NCBI GenBank assembly: GCA_017993835.1
Contig: JAGOLX010000011.1
Coordinates: forward strand, 1 to 64,000
From: Phycisphaerae bacterium
GTDB lineage: Bacteria; Planctomycetota; Phycisphaerae; Sedimentisphaerales; Anaerobacaceae
DNA length: 64,000 nt
Direction of reading: 5' to 3'
The translations under genes were made by a program, and so were the position numbers. Positions 22,968 through 32,420 of this stretch are shown piece by piece (the stretch's first letter is position 1; each line of letters opens with the position of its first letter). The notes under the pieces are model-generated. The model searched no databases. It was not told the DNA's origin and was given only the letters and a program-made list of their open reading frames with translations.

Positions 22968-24356
22968 ATGATGCGAAGATACGTGTTGCGGTTCTGTGCG
23001 GTTGCGGTCCTTTCGGCGGGGGCAATGTCTGCGAACGCCCAGGGCGGCGATCCCGGTTGGGTCTCGCTGTTCGACGGGACACTCGACGGCTGGAAGGCGG
23101 CCGAGGAGAACCCCGGCACCTTCTCGATTCGCGACGGCGCCATCGTCGCGAACGGGCCGCGAAGCCACTTGTTCTATGTCGGGCCGGTTGAGAACGCCGA
23201 CTTCCAGGACTTTGAGCTGAAGGTCGATGTGAAGACCGAGCGTGGCTCCAATGGCGGTATCTACTTCCACACCCGCTGGCAGAGGGACAACTGGCCCGAC
23301 AAGGGGTTCGAGGTCCAGGTGAACAACAGCTACCAGGCCGATCCTCGCAAGACCGCCAGTCTGTACAGGATGCAGGACATCACCGAGCAGCTCGCCGCCG
23401 ACGGCGAGTGGTTCACGATGCACATCACCGTCTGGGGCAAGCACGTCGCGGTGAGCGTCAACGGTAAGGATGTCCTGGACTGGGCGGAACCCATCCCGGC
23501 CAATCCGCCGTCCACGATGCCCGGCCGGCAGCTGGATCACGGCACGTTCGCCTTGCAGGGTCACGACCCCGGCAGCACGGTCTACTACAAGAACATCTAC
23601 GTTAAGCCGCTGCCTGTGCTGACGGATTACCACGTTCACCTGAAGGGCGGCCTGACGCTGGAAGAGGCGATCCAAATGGCTGCGGATCGACGCATGAAGT
23701 TCGGGATCGCGGAGAACTGCGGCGTGGGTTTCCCGACCACGAACGACGCGCCCCTGGCGCCCTTCCTCGCCAGGCTCGACGGCAAGCCGGTGTACCGGGC
23801 AATGCAGGCGGAAGGGCGGGAGTGGGTGACCATGTTCTCGCCGGGGACGATTGCCATGTTCGACTATGTCTTCACGGACTCGATGACCTGGACGAACGAC
23901 GCGGGCAGACGAATGCGCCTGTGGATGCCCAATGAGGTCGAAATCGGCGACAAGCAGGCATTCATGGATATGCTCGTCGCGAGGACTGTCGGAATCTTAA
24001 GCAATGAGCCTGTCGATCTTTACGTGAATCCGACGTTCCTGCCGGCCGCGATTGAAGCGGAGTATGACGCCCTCTGGACGGACGAGCGGATGGACCGTGT
24101 GATCCAGGCCGCGGTCGCCAATGGCGTCGCCATCGAGATCAACGCCCGATACAAGCTGCCCAGCGAGAAGTTCATCCGCAAAGCGAAGGCTGCGGGCGCC
24201 AAGTTCTCGTTCGGGACCAACAACGGCGACAGGGACCTCGGCGATCTCGCCTACAGCCGGCTGATGGCCAGGCGATGCAATCTGACTCGGGAGGATTTCT
24301 TCGTCCCCAGGCCTGACGGCCAGAAACCGGTCCAGCGAAAGGGCCTGCCGCGATGA
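22968..24356 (+). CDS. DUF1080 (3-keto-glycoside hydrolase-like) fused to a PHP-type domain, secreted
   Basis: This 462-residue exported protein has signal peptide residues 1-24. The DUF1080 domain (about 28-206) begins WVSLFDGTLDGWK and ends YYKNIYVKPL, with the family's GGIYFHTRW. DUF1080 is a concanavalin-like fold, and members are reported to hydrolyse 3-keto-glycosides. The C-terminal part (about 212-455) begins LTDYHVHLKGGLTLEEA, a PHP-domain H-x-H metal motif, and continues with GIAENCGVGFP, VDLYVNPTFLP and FSFGTNNGD, as in histidinol-phosphatase-like PHP enzymes. The fusion is unusual. AAGGAG precedes the ATG pair. The oxidoreductases downstream at 28-41 kb could supply keto-sugar substrates. 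Confidence 0.82.
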   Translation: MMRRYVLRFCAVAVLSAGAMSANAQGGDPGWVSLFDGTLDGWKAAEENPGTFSIRDGAIVANGPRSHLFYVGPVENADFQDFELKVDVKTERGSNGGIYFHTRWQRDNWPDKGFEVQVNNSYQADPRKTASLYRMQDITEQLAADGEWFTMHITVWGKHVAVSVNGKDVLDWAEPIPANPPSTMPGRQLDHGTFALQGHDPGSTVYYKNIYVKPLPVLTDYHVHLKGGLTLEEAIQMAADRRMKFGIAENCGVGFPTTNDAPLAPFLARLDGKPVYRAMQAEGREWVTMFSPGTIAMFDYVFTDSMTWTNDAGRRMRLWMPNEVEIGDKQAFMDMLVARTVGILSNEPVDLYVNPTFLPAAIEAEYDALWTDERMDRVIQAAVANGVAIEINARYKLPSEKFIRKAKAAGAKFSFGTNNGDRDLGDLAYSRLMARRCNLTREDFFVPRPDGQKPVQRKGLPR

Positions 24357-24421
24357 TCCTATGGGTCCTGTACGTCCTATTCGTCCTATAGGACGGATGG
24401 GACCGATAGGACGAATAGGAC
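24357..24421. repeat. Palindromic GGAC-rich repeat between convergent genes
   Basis: Perfect 16-bp arms (24374-24389 and 24406-24421) built of TCCTAT and TCGTCCTAT units surround a 16-base loop that carries further GGAC units. It starts directly after the stop codon of the DUF1080 gene. Repeats of this kind are usually multicopy; it may also act as a bidirectional transcription stop. Confidence 0.7.
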
Positions 24422-24449
24422 TCTTCCGGGCGTCTCCCGGGTCCGCGGG

Positions 24450-25535
24450 TCAGCGTTGCAGGACCACCATCCGCGGGCACTCGCTCGTGATGATCTCGCA
24501 GCCGGTCTCGGTGATGAGGATATCGTCTTCGATGCGGATGCCCAGCTTGTCGGGGAGATAAACGCCCGGCTCGATGGTGAGGATCTGTCCGACCTGCAAC
24601 TTGCCTTGGGCGTTCTCCTTGAGGAACGGGTCCTCGTGGATCTCCAGGCCGAAACCATGGCCGGTGCCGTGGCCGTAGACGGGCAGGCCGCTCTCGCGAA
24701 TCACCGCTCTGGCGGCGGCATCGACCTCGACCAATTCTACCCCCGCTCTCGCTACGGCAATTGCGGCTGCTTGGGCCTTCTCCACCACCGCGTAGGCCGC
24801 TCGATAGGCGGCTGTCGGCGTCCCGAAGGCGAAGGATCGCGTGATATCGCTGCAATACCCGTCGTATCGGGCGCCGAAGTCGATCAGGACGGTATCTCGC
24901 GGCTTGAGCTTCCTCTGCGTCGGGTGGTGGTGAGGACGAGAGCCGTTCGGGCCGAAGGCGACGATGGTCTCGAAGGCGTTTTTGCCCCCGAGCTTGCGCA
25001 TTTCGAGGTCCAGGGCGCCCGCCAGCTCGTTCTCGGTGACGCCCGGTCTGATCTGCTGGAGGATCTCGCCGAAGGCCTGTGCGGAGATGGCTGCGGCGGC
25101 CATAATGGCGGCGGCCTCGTCCACGTCCTTGATGCTCCGCGGCTCCTCGACGATGCCTGCGACAGGCTTCAACGGGACCCCGGCGTTCTTCCTGAGGACC
25201 TCGAACATCCCCACGGAGATCGACTTCTCGACGCCCAGCGTTCTGATGCCCTTGAACTTCCGCAGGAACTGGCCGGTGGCCTGGGCGATGGGGTCCTTAC
25301 CCGCCCGCTGGAGGATCGTCGTCCCGACGCACTCCTTCTGGGCCTGCTCGATGTACCGGCTGTCCGTGACGAGGTACAGGCCGGTCTTCGTGACAATGGC
25401 CCAACTGTCTTCGCCCGCGAAGCGGGTCAGGTAGCTGACGTTCTCGGGTTTGGTGAGGATCAGTCCGTCGAGGTTCGCCGCCCGGAGCCAGGCACGGACG
25501 ATTCCAACGCGTCGGTTTCCACTTTTTGTGCTCAT
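24450..25535 (-). CDS. M24 family Xaa-Pro aminopeptidase
   Basis: This cytoplasmic metallopeptidase (361 residues) releases N-terminal residues before proline. The N-terminal creatinase-like domain (1-130) is followed by the pita-bread catalytic domain with the five metal ligands: Asp in VLIDFGARYDGY, Asp in CSDITRSF, His in GHGTGHGFGLEIHE, Glu in LTIEPGVY and Glu in GIRIEDD. ATG 25535 is chosen because AAGGAAG lies just upstream; the frame extends 72 codons further but without a ribosome site. It is convergent with the DUF1080 gene. It could equally be a prolidase (PepQ). Confidence 0.92.
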   Translation of the reverse strand: MSTKSGNRRVGIVRAWLRAANLDGLILTKPENVSYLTRFAGEDSWAIVTKTGLYLVTDSRYIEQAQKECVGTTILQRAGKDPIAQATGQFLRKFKGIRTLGVEKSISVGMFEVLRKNAGVPLKPVAGIVEEPRSIKDVDEAAAIMAAAAISAQAFGEILQQIRPGVTENELAGALDLEMRKLGGKNAFETIVAFGPNGSRPHHHPTQRKLKPRDTVLIDFGARYDGYCSDITRSFAFGTPTAAYRAAYAVVEKAQAAAIAVARAGVELVEVDAAARAVIRESGLPVYGHGTGHGFGLEIHEDPFLKENAQGKLQVGQILTIEPGVYLPDKLGIRIEDDILITETGCEIITSECPRMVVLQR

Positions 25536-25787
25536 AGCTTCCTTTATATCCGCCATCCGATCGGGAAGGAAGAGTTTTTGAGAGGCGATTTGGCGTGCCG
25601 TCCACTGATTGCGATACTTTCTATAGAGCGGGAGATGGCGGAGGTGACGACTGCGAAACAGACCGTTGTCTGTGTTTTCCGCCGGGGAGAAAGGGTCCCA
25701 CACGCCAGCGACCGTGTCTGGGACCCTGCTATGCGCATTTCCAGCTTGCATCGGACGTCGTCGCGGCGGCGGGGGTGTGTTTCCACC

Positions 25788-25816
25788 TTGTGGCTTGCCG
25801 GTTCGGCCGCTATAAT
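25788..25816 (+). promoter_or_regulatory. Promoter of the rhomboid gene
   Basis: TTGTGG at 25788-25793, 17-base spacer and a perfect TATAAT at 25811-25816, 50 bases before the start codon. Confidence 0.5.
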
Positions 25817-25866
25817 GACGCCCGATTAGACGATATTGAACCGGATCTATTGGAATTCACTGACGA

Positions 25867-27069
25867 ATGTGGCCCATCGGGACAGACAATCCTCCTCGGC
25901 GGACTCCCTACGCCAACTATGCGCTGATCCTCCTCAACGTGGTGATATTCCTCTACTCCTCGTACGGCGGACCCCATCGCTACCTGATTGGCGGCGAGAT
26001 GGTCTCCATCCCGATCCACCCTCGCATGGCCCATTGGCTTCTCATCCCGGCTGCCTGGCGGTTTCACGAGTTCCTGACCTATGCCTTCCTCCACGGGAGC
26101 CTGCTCCACATCTTTGGGAACATGCTCTTCCTGTACCTGTTCGGCAATAGCATCAACGACAAGCTGGGCAACCTCTGGTACACCGTCTTCTACCTCGGGG
26201 GAGCTGTCTTCAGCGGCGTCGGCCACACCCTGATGCACCTGGATTCCTACGCCCCGACGCTCGGCGCCAGCGGGGCGGTCGCGGCCGTCACCGGGGCATA
26301 TCTGGTTCTGTATCCACAGACGTTGATCACGGTCCTGTACTGGTTCTTCTTCATCGGCACGATACGGATTCCGGCCCTGTACTTCATCGGCGTCAAGATG
26401 ATCCTCATCGACAACATGCTCGTCCGGGCCACCCGGGACGTGGCCTACGACGCCCATCTGGCCGGGTATGCGTACGGGATTCTCATCCCGCTGGGGCTTC
26501 TGGCCGCTCGGCTCGTGGAGACGAGCCAACTCGATTTGTGGTCGATGATCCGTCGGTGGAATCGCCGTCGGCGGTATCGCGACGTCGTGGCCGACGGATA
26601 CGATCCGTTCAGCGGGGCAGGGGGGCGAAGACGCGTGACGGTCCGCGAAGTCTCGAGGCCGGCGGATGAACGTCGCCAGACGCAGGTCGATCGGGTTCGC
26701 CATGAGATTGGCCAGCGGGTTGCCGAGCGAAACATGGCCGCCGCAGCGGATTCCTACCTCGAACTGATGCGGGTGGACCCCGAGCAGGTGTTGCCTCGCC
26801 AGTCTCTGCTCGACATCGCCAACCAACTGGCGGGGGATCGTCGCGCCGCGGAGGCGGCCGGCGCCTACGAGCAGTTCCTGACGCACTACGGCAACTACGA
26901 GTACGCCGAGCAGGTCGAGCTGATGGTGGGCATCCTCTATTCCCGCTATCTGCACGATCCCGAACGGGCGATCCGGCATCTCCGACGGGCTGCCGAACGG
27001 CTCTCGGACGACGAGCAACTGAGGATGTGTCGTCTGGAACTCGCCCGTCTGGAATCGTCGCAGACGTAA
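25867..27069 (+). CDS. Rhomboid intramembrane serine protease with C-terminal TPR-like region
   Basis: This is a membrane protease that cleaves transmembrane helices. Six or seven membrane segments lie between residues 17 and 215. The family motifs are the FLHGSLLHIFGNMLFL helix, the catalytic serine S135 in LGASGAVAAVTG and the catalytic histidine H197 in YDAHLAGYAYG. After residue 225 comes a basic stretch and a soluble helical region of about 170 residues (ALERN-type pairs such as AAEAAGAYEQFLTHYG) that looks like degenerate TPR repeats. This C-terminal part may recruit substrates. It stands as a single gene with its own promoter. Confidence 0.92.
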   Translation: MWPIGTDNPPRRTPYANYALILLNVVIFLYSSYGGPHRYLIGGEMVSIPIHPRMAHWLLIPAAWRFHEFLTYAFLHGSLLHIFGNMLFLYLFGNSINDKLGNLWYTVFYLGGAVFSGVGHTLMHLDSYAPTLGASGAVAAVTGAYLVLYPQTLITVLYWFFFIGTIRIPALYFIGVKMILIDNMLVRATRDVAYDAHLAGYAYGILIPLGLLAARLVETSQLDLWSMIRRWNRRRRYRDVVADGYDPFSGAGGRRRVTVREVSRPADERRQTQVDRVRHEIGQRVAERNMAAAADSYLELMRVDPEQVLPRQSLLDIANQLAGDRRAAEAAGAYEQFLTHYGNYEYAEQVELMVGILYSRYLHDPERAIRHLRRAAERLSDDEQLRMCRLELARLESSQT

Positions 27070-27152
27070 ACTGGGCAAACGCGCGGGACCCAGGAACTCC
27101 GTCGCACTCGATTTTTTTTACGCATCATCCAGGCCAAATGGGCATTTGGGGA

Positions 27153-27181
27153 TTGACAGGCCGGCGACGATACGGTACCTT
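27153..27181 (+). promoter_or_regulatory. Probable promoter of the SH3b protein gene
   Basis: TTGACA at 27153-27158 and TACCTT after 17 bases; the gene starts 74 bases later behind AGGAGG. Confidence 0.4.
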
Positions 27182-27254
27182 CACACACTGAAGGATCGCC
27201 CTACCTTGCGGGCAATTCCAGGGCATCTGTGAATTATCTTATAGGAGGTAAGAG

Positions 27255-28496
27255 ATGCAAGCTCGCGTGAATGTTCCCGTACGCCCGGCGTGGACGAAGC
27301 AGTCCACGGGTGTGATGGTTATTCTGCTGGCGGCTGTCTTGTTGGCGTCGCCCTCGCTGGGCCAGGTTCAGCCGGCGCCTGCCGAAGCGACTACTCCGCC
27401 CGTCGCAGGGGTCAACGAACCCGCGCCCGCCAAGGCCGAGGTCGAGCCCTATGTCGCAGAGGCCATAGGCAACGACGTGTTCATTCGTTCCGGCCCCGGT
27501 ACGAATTTCTACCAGTGTGGCAAACTCTACGCCGGAGATCGCGTCCAGGTCATCAACGCGCAGCAGGGCTGGTCCTGCATCGTCCCGCCCCCGGGGTGTT
27601 TCTCCTGGGTCTCGATGCAGTACGTCAGCATCAACCTGGAGAATCCGACCGTGGGCATCATCACCGGCGACAACGTCGGGGTCTACGCCGGGTCTGATTT
27701 CGTCGAGCCGATGTGGTCCACAAGCAAGCAGGCGGTGCTCAATCGCGGCCAAACCGTGAAGCTGCTGGGGGAAGAGAAGGACGACTACTACAAGATCGCG
27801 CCGCCGCAGGGGGCGTATCTGTGGGTGAGCAGCCAGTTCCTCCAGGCAGTGGATCGACCGGTCGTGAAGCCGGCTGAGACGAACCCCTCCGGCGTGCCTG
27901 TGCCGGTCGTGTCGGTCGTCAAGCCCGCCGGCGCCGACCCCAACATTGCCCCCAAGACGGATTTGGACATCTACTACGCCTTGGCCGAGCTGGTCAGCCT
28001 GGAGCGAGCCAAGCCGCGTGCCGAGCAGAATTACGCCGAGGTCAAGACCAAGCTGCAGGAGCTCGCCGCCAAGAAGGACGGCGGACGCGCCATGCGGTAC
28101 GCACAGTACACCCTCGACCAGGTTGAGCGGTTTGAGCTGGTCGTCAAGGCCGACAAGGAACTGGCCCTGCAGAAGAAGGAGCTGGTGAAGGTCGAAGGGA
28201 AGATCGATGAAGCCCGCAATACCAGGCTGGCGGGGATCGAGGATACCAGCCGGTTCGCCGTGGTCGGCAAGCTCGAGGCATCAAGCGTCTACGACGCCAG
28301 CGGGCTGGGGAAGCGGTTCCGCCTGCTCGACGAATCGGGCACGACGATTTGCTACGTGATGCCCACCGGGTCGGCGGCAACCGCCGACTACAGCAAGCTC
28401 ATCGGTCGCAAAGTCGGGCTGGTCGGCAAGATCCTGACGCACGAGCCTACCGCCCGGGCCACCGTCGAATTCACCGAGGTGGTTCCGCTCGAGTGA
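27255..28496 (+). CDS. Secreted SH3b-domain protein
   Basis: This is a 413-residue exported protein with a signal peptide (about residues 15-36), then a short Pro/Ala linker and two bacterial SH3 domains (about 65-130 and 135-200). The first has VFIRSGPGTNFYQCGKLYAGD and ends CFSWVSMQYV; the second has VGVYAGSDFV and ends AYLWVSSQFL. A Pro-rich linker, a helical segment with long runs of Lys and Glu (about 235-320, probable coiled coil) and a small C-terminal beta domain follow. SH3b domains usually bind peptidoglycan peptides, so a cell-envelope role is likely. A strong AGGAGG site precedes the ATG, and a terminator follows the stop. Confidence 0.78.
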   Translation: MQARVNVPVRPAWTKQSTGVMVILLAAVLLASPSLGQVQPAPAEATTPPVAGVNEPAPAKAEVEPYVAEAIGNDVFIRSGPGTNFYQCGKLYAGDRVQVINAQQGWSCIVPPPGCFSWVSMQYVSINLENPTVGIITGDNVGVYAGSDFVEPMWSTSKQAVLNRGQTVKLLGEEKDDYYKIAPPQGAYLWVSSQFLQAVDRPVVKPAETNPSGVPVPVVSVVKPAGADPNIAPKTDLDIYYALAELVSLERAKPRAEQNYAEVKTKLQELAAKKDGGRAMRYAQYTLDQVERFELVVKADKELALQKKELVKVEGKIDEARNTRLAGIEDTSRFAVVGKLEASSVYDASGLGKRFRLLDESGTTICYVMPTGSAATADYSKLIGRKVGLVGKILTHEPTARATVEFTEVVPLE

Positions 28497-28549
28497 TCCA
28501 TCGTCTACCATGAACCTCTCTGGCACGGGGTTCATAGAACACCAAAACG

Positions 28550-28587
28550 AAGAAGTCGCACCCGTACGAGTGCGACTTCTTTGTTTT
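28550..28587. terminator. Bidirectional intrinsic terminator
   Basis: A perfect 12-bp stem (28550-28561 with 28570-28581) has TGTTTT on the plus side and CGTTTTGG on the minus side. It serves both the SH3b gene and the convergent oxidoreductase gene. Confidence 0.85.
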
Positions 28588-28628
28588 CGGCAGAAAAATG
28601 AGGCGTGGGCCTCCGTCTTCTTCCGGCT

Positions 28629-29900
28629 TTACGCTTCTTTGCCCGGCACCGCGGGAATTTCATCCGCCGGCGCGACCACCTGGCCCGTCTCGAAGTCCAG
28701 GGCCGAGGGTTTGCAGGTCAGATTGTACCAGGGGGACGTCTCGTTCTCGACGACGTCCTTCCAGCGGACCAGCTTGCCGGTGTAGGCCGAGATCCGTCCC
28801 ATGATCGCGGTCAGCGTAGACTCCGCGACGCTGCGGGCCTCATTGAGCGGCTTGTCCGCGATGATGCTGTTGAGCAGGTCGATGTGCTCCTGCACATAGG
28901 GGTTGTTCTCCGGGAACTGGGGAACACTCACCTGCTTGCTGGCTTTGAGACCGCCGTCGCCCCAGGTTTCGCCGTTGGTGCCGCGGAAGAACTCGCGGAC
29001 ACCGCCGTCGGTGCCGTTGATCTGGCGGCACATGCTGTGGATGCGGCAGCCCTCGCCGTAGTCGAAGTCGATGCTGAAGAAGTCGAACTGGTTGCCGGTC
29101 TTGCGCCGGGCCCGGCCTCCGAAGCCCAGGGCCGAGGTCGGCGGGTGCCCGATGTACCAGTTGGCGACGTCGATGTTGTGTACGTGCTGCTCGACGAGGT
29201 GGTCGCCCGACATTTCGGTGAAGCTCACCCAGTTGCGAACCATGTAGTCGGCATCGCTCTCGCCGGGCTTCTTGGTCTGGAACCACAGGGCGCCGCCGCA
29301 CCAGTAGATGGCTCCGCCCGCGATCTGCCCGATCGCGCCGTTGGCCACCGCGTGCTGGATCCGAAGGTAGCTGGCCTGGTGGCGTCGCTGTGTGCCGGCC
29401 ACGACCGCGAGACCCTTCTGCTTGGCGATCTCGCCCGCTGCGATGATCTTCCGCCCGCCCGGCGGGTCCACTGCGACGGGTTTCTCCATGAACACGTGCT
29501 TGCCCGCCTTGACCGCAGCCTCGAAGTGCACCGGCCGGAAGTTCGGCGACGTCGCGATGATCACTACGTCCGCGTTGCTTGCCAGCACGTTCTTGTAGGC
29601 TTCACCGCCGCCGAAGCACTGGGAGGCCGGCACGTTGTACTTCTTGCCCGCGTTCTCGGCCCTCTCCTTGAACCAGTCGGCGGTGGCGACGACTTCCAGC
29701 TCGGCGCCGATGATCTTGATGGCCTCGGCGCAGTTGTCCAGAGCGCCGGTGCCCCGACCGCCGGAGCCGATCAGACCGACGCGGAACTTCCGCGGCGCCG
29801 ACGCTGCGAAGATCACATTCTGGGCGGCCAGCACACCGGCCATGCCCGCTGCCGAGGTCTTGATGAAGTCCCGGCGGGACACACTCGATAACTCTCTCAT
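28629..29900 (-). CDS. Gfo/Idh/MocA family oxidoreductase with Tat signal
   Basis: This NAD(P)-dependent sugar oxidoreductase (423 residues) is probably exported folded by the Tat system: the N-terminus carries SRRDFIKTSAAG and a hydrophobic stretch. The Rossmann fold starts at FRVGLIGSGGRGTGA and the family lysine is in VFMEKPVAVDP, followed by the NWVSFTEMSGDHLVEQHVHN region typical of planctomycete members. Start ATG 29900 is chosen for AAGGA upstream and for the Tat motif. It is the last gene of a three-gene minus-strand run (32173 to 28629) with a TIM-barrel protein and a second oxidoreductase. Substrate unknown; oxidation at sugar C3 is the usual chemistry for such groups. Confidence 0.92.
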   Translation of the reverse strand: MRELSSVSRRDFIKTSAAGMAGVLAAQNVIFAASAPRKFRVGLIGSGGRGTGALDNCAEAIKIIGAELEVVATADWFKERAENAGKKYNVPASQCFGGGEAYKNVLASNADVVIIATSPNFRPVHFEAAVKAGKHVFMEKPVAVDPPGGRKIIAAGEIAKQKGLAVVAGTQRRHQASYLRIQHAVANGAIGQIAGGAIYWCGGALWFQTKKPGESDADYMVRNWVSFTEMSGDHLVEQHVHNIDVANWYIGHPPTSALGFGGRARRKTGNQFDFFSIDFDYGEGCRIHSMCRQINGTDGGVREFFRGTNGETWGDGGLKASKQVSVPQFPENNPYVQEHIDLLNSIIADKPLNEARSVAESTLTAIMGRISAYTGKLVRWKDVVENETSPWYNLTCKPSALDFETGQVVAPADEIPAVPGKEA

Positions 29901-29929
29901 GATGGGTCCTTTCTTTCTTGTTGCTGCTG

Positions 29930-30871
29930 TCATACCTCGAAGTCGTCGCAGGCCCGATAGGCGTCGATCACGGCCCGCTCGCTCTCTTTGGAGTCGCCCT
30001 TGCTCTTGCCGTGCTCCATGCACAGGACGCCCTGGTAGCCCTTGCGATGGATATGCCGGAAGATGTTCCTGTAGTTGATCTCGCCGGTGCCGGGCTCGTT
30101 GCGACCGGGGTTGTCGCCCAGGTGGAACGCGCCGATCTCACTCCATGCCTTGTCGATGTTCGGGATCAGGTTGCCCTCGGTGATCTGCTGATGGTACAGG
30201 TCGTCGACGATCTTGCAGCAGGGGCTGTTGACCGCTCGGCAGACCATGTAGGCCTGCGGGACCTTCTGGAGGAACAGGCCAGGATGATCTCGCCACCAGT
30301 TCAGCGGCTCCAGCACGATCACGACGCCTGCAGGCTCCGCGATCTCGACGCAGCGTCGCACATTGTCGATCAGATTGGCCGTCTGATAGTCCGGCTCCAT
30401 TCGCTGGCTGATGCACCCGGGGGCGATCAAGGTCCACTTGGCGTTGGTTCGCTTGGCGACCTCGACGGCCTGTTTCGTGGTATTGACGATCTGGTCCTGA
30501 AACTCCTTGTCCTGGGTGACGAACGTGGGTTTGCCGAACTCGGCGTACATGACGAAGGGTCCCAGGGTCATGCCGCGCCGGTCCATTTCCTTGGCTATCT
30601 GCTCCTGCTGCTCCGGCGGCCTGCCCATCAGGCCGTTGTCGAACATCGCGGAAAAGCCTTCGTCGGCCATGAATTTGATCTGGTCGATCGGGTCTCTGCC
30701 CGCATGTTTGGAGAATGCACCCAGGCTTGGTGCGTACTTGAGCTTGAACTTCTTGGGCGACTCAGCGGCCTTGGCGCCTGACGGCGCGAGGGAAGCTGCG
30801 AAAGCCGCGGTCGCAGCGGCTGTCGAAATGAAGCTGCGCCGAGAAACGGGTGTTCTTGAATCGTTCTTCAT
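29930..30871 (-). CDS. TIM-barrel sugar isomerase, hydroxypyruvate isomerase-like, Tat signal
   Basis: This 313-residue protein of the xylose-isomerase-like TIM-barrel superfamily carries a twin-arginine start (VSRRSFISTAAATAAFAASL). Family features are FKLKYAPSLGAF, the glutamate in VIVLEPLNWW, the CKIVDDLYHQQITEGN block and a closing GVLCMEHGKSKGD, closest to hydroxypyruvate isomerase (Hyi). Metal-dependent isomerase or epimerase action on a small sugar is expected. ATG 30871 has AGGAG ten bases upstream. The gene lies 29 bases before the 28629-29900 oxidoreductase and 129 bases after the one at 31001-32173, so one operon is likely. Confidence 0.85.
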   Translation of the reverse strand: MKNDSRTPVSRRSFISTAAATAAFAASLAPSGAKAAESPKKFKLKYAPSLGAFSKHAGRDPIDQIKFMADEGFSAMFDNGLMGRPPEQQEQIAKEMDRRGMTLGPFVMYAEFGKPTFVTQDKEFQDQIVNTTKQAVEVAKRTNAKWTLIAPGCISQRMEPDYQTANLIDNVRRCVEIAEPAGVVIVLEPLNWWRDHPGLFLQKVPQAYMVCRAVNSPCCKIVDDLYHQQITEGNLIPNIDKAWSEIGAFHLGDNPGRNEPGTGEINYRNIFRHIHRKGYQGVLCMEHGKSKGDSKESERAVIDAYRACDDFEV

Positions 30872-31000
30872 GGGAATGCTCCTGTCTTGGGGACTTGTAC
30901 AGGTCCGCTCCTCCACAAATCTCCAGGATGATGTGAGATTCGGCGCGCGAATCCGCGCGCCGAACCTCACGGATCTACGACCGGCCTGAGCCGGAGGGTT

Positions 31001-32173
31001 CTATGCCTTCATGGGGGTCCACTTCTGGTCGCTCTTGGAGCTGGCGACAACCGTCTCGATGAAGAGCAGGCCTCGGACGCCTGCCTCCACGCTCGGGAAG
31101 TCCAGGGCCAGTTCGCTGGGCTTTTCGCCCGCGATGGCGCACTTGACGGTCTCTGCGAAGTTCGTGTAGTTGTTCGCAAAGGCTTCGAGGAAGGCTTCCG
31201 GATGGCCCGAGGGGATGCGGGTTCCACGTGCGGCGGCGGCGCTATAGGCGCCGACGTAGCCGTTGCCTCTCTTCCAGACCTGTTCCGGCTTGTCGTTCTC
31301 TCGGACGTACAGGTAGTTCGGGTGCTCCTGGTGCCATTCGAGGCTGGCCTTCTCGCCGTGGACCCAGATCGCGAGATTGTTTTCTTCCCCGATCCCGATC
31401 TGGGTGGCGTGCAGGACGCCCTTGGCGCCGTTGTCGAACTTCAGCAGGCAGTTGCAGTCGTCGTCAAGGGGCCGGCCCGGCACGAAGCTGGTCAGCTCCG
31501 CGCAGATGTGCGTGATCTTCAGGCCCGAGATGTACTCCGCCAAGTTGGCGGCGTGGGTCCCGATGTCACCGACGCAGCCGCCGGCGCCGCTCTGCTTCGG
31601 GTCGGTCCGCCAGCTTGCCTGCATCTGGCCGGTCTTCTCCAGGGCGGTGGCGAGCCAGCCTTGCGGGTACTGGACGACGATCTTGCGGATCTTGCCCAGG
31701 TCGCCCTTCTTGACCATGTCCCGAGCGAGCTTGGCCATGGGGTAGCCGGTGTAGTTGTGCATCAGGCCGAAGACCAGCTTCTTGTCTTTCACGATCTTCT
31801 GGAGTTCCTTGCCCTCATCGGAGGTCAGGGTCATCGGTTTCTCGCACATGACGTGGAAACCGGCCAGGAGGAAATCACGAGCGATGGGGAAGTGCCAGTT
31901 GTTCGGCGTGGTCACGGCGACGAAGTCGATGCGGTCGCCCGCGGGCAGTGCCGATTCGGCCTTGATCATCTCCTTGTAGTCGCTGTAGACCCGCTTCGGA
32001 TCGAGGGCCAGGTGCTTGCCCATTTCCAGGGACTTCTTCGGGTCGATATCGAATGCGCCGGCCACCAGCTCGATTTCTCCATCCAGACGGGAGGCCTTGC
32101 GATGCACCTCGCCGATGAAAGCCCCGGGGCCTCCGCCGATCAAACCCATTCTCAACTTCCGGTCGAGTCTCAT
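31001..32173 (-). CDS. Gfo/Idh/MocA family oxidoreductase
   Basis: This 390-residue NAD(P)-dependent sugar oxidoreductase has no export signal and is therefore cytoplasmic. The Rossmann motif is MGLIGGGPGAFIGEVH, the family lysine is in MCEKPMTLTSDEG, and the substrate-domain block GGCVGDIGTHAANL with the catalytic His is intact. It resembles the group acting on inositol or 3-keto sugars. ATG 32173 follows AAGGAACAGGT; upstream codons of the frame lack a ribosome site. First gene of the minus-strand operon, divergent from the enolase-superfamily gene. Confidence 0.92.
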   Translation of the reverse strand: MRLDRKLRMGLIGGGPGAFIGEVHRKASRLDGEIELVAGAFDIDPKKSLEMGKHLALDPKRVYSDYKEMIKAESALPAGDRIDFVAVTTPNNWHFPIARDFLLAGFHVMCEKPMTLTSDEGKELQKIVKDKKLVFGLMHNYTGYPMAKLARDMVKKGDLGKIRKIVVQYPQGWLATALEKTGQMQASWRTDPKQSGAGGCVGDIGTHAANLAEYISGLKITHICAELTSFVPGRPLDDDCNCLLKFDNGAKGVLHATQIGIGEENNLAIWVHGEKASLEWHQEHPNYLYVRENDKPEQVWKRGNGYVGAYSAAAARGTRIPSGHPEAFLEAFANNYTNFAETVKCAIAGEKPSELALDFPSVEAGVRGLLFIETVVASSKSDQKWTPMKA

Positions 32174-32277
32174 ACCTGTTCCTTTCAATCTTGCTGTGGA
32201 CGACGTTGTATTCGTGATATTTTTCACGGGACCGTTCTGCCCGAGCCGTGTTACCTCCAATAGAAAAACCATCGGCG

Positions 32278-32305
32278 ATTATAGGCGTTTGGGCTGCCAA
32301 CGCAA
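32278..32305 (-). promoter_or_regulatory. Promoter of the minus-strand oxidoreductase operon
   Basis: On the minus strand TTGCGT (32305-32300) and a perfect TATAAT (32283-32278) are 16 bases apart, about 100 bases before the start codon at 32173. Confidence 0.55.
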
Positions 32306-32420
32306 CCCCCAAAGCTGGTTTTGCTCGGGCTCGTGGTTGACAATGCCGGGTCCAGCCCGTAAACCTTCCTGTGCGCGGCTTTCTCCCGGCGCTGATGCGA
32401 TCGAACAGGAATGAGGGGAC

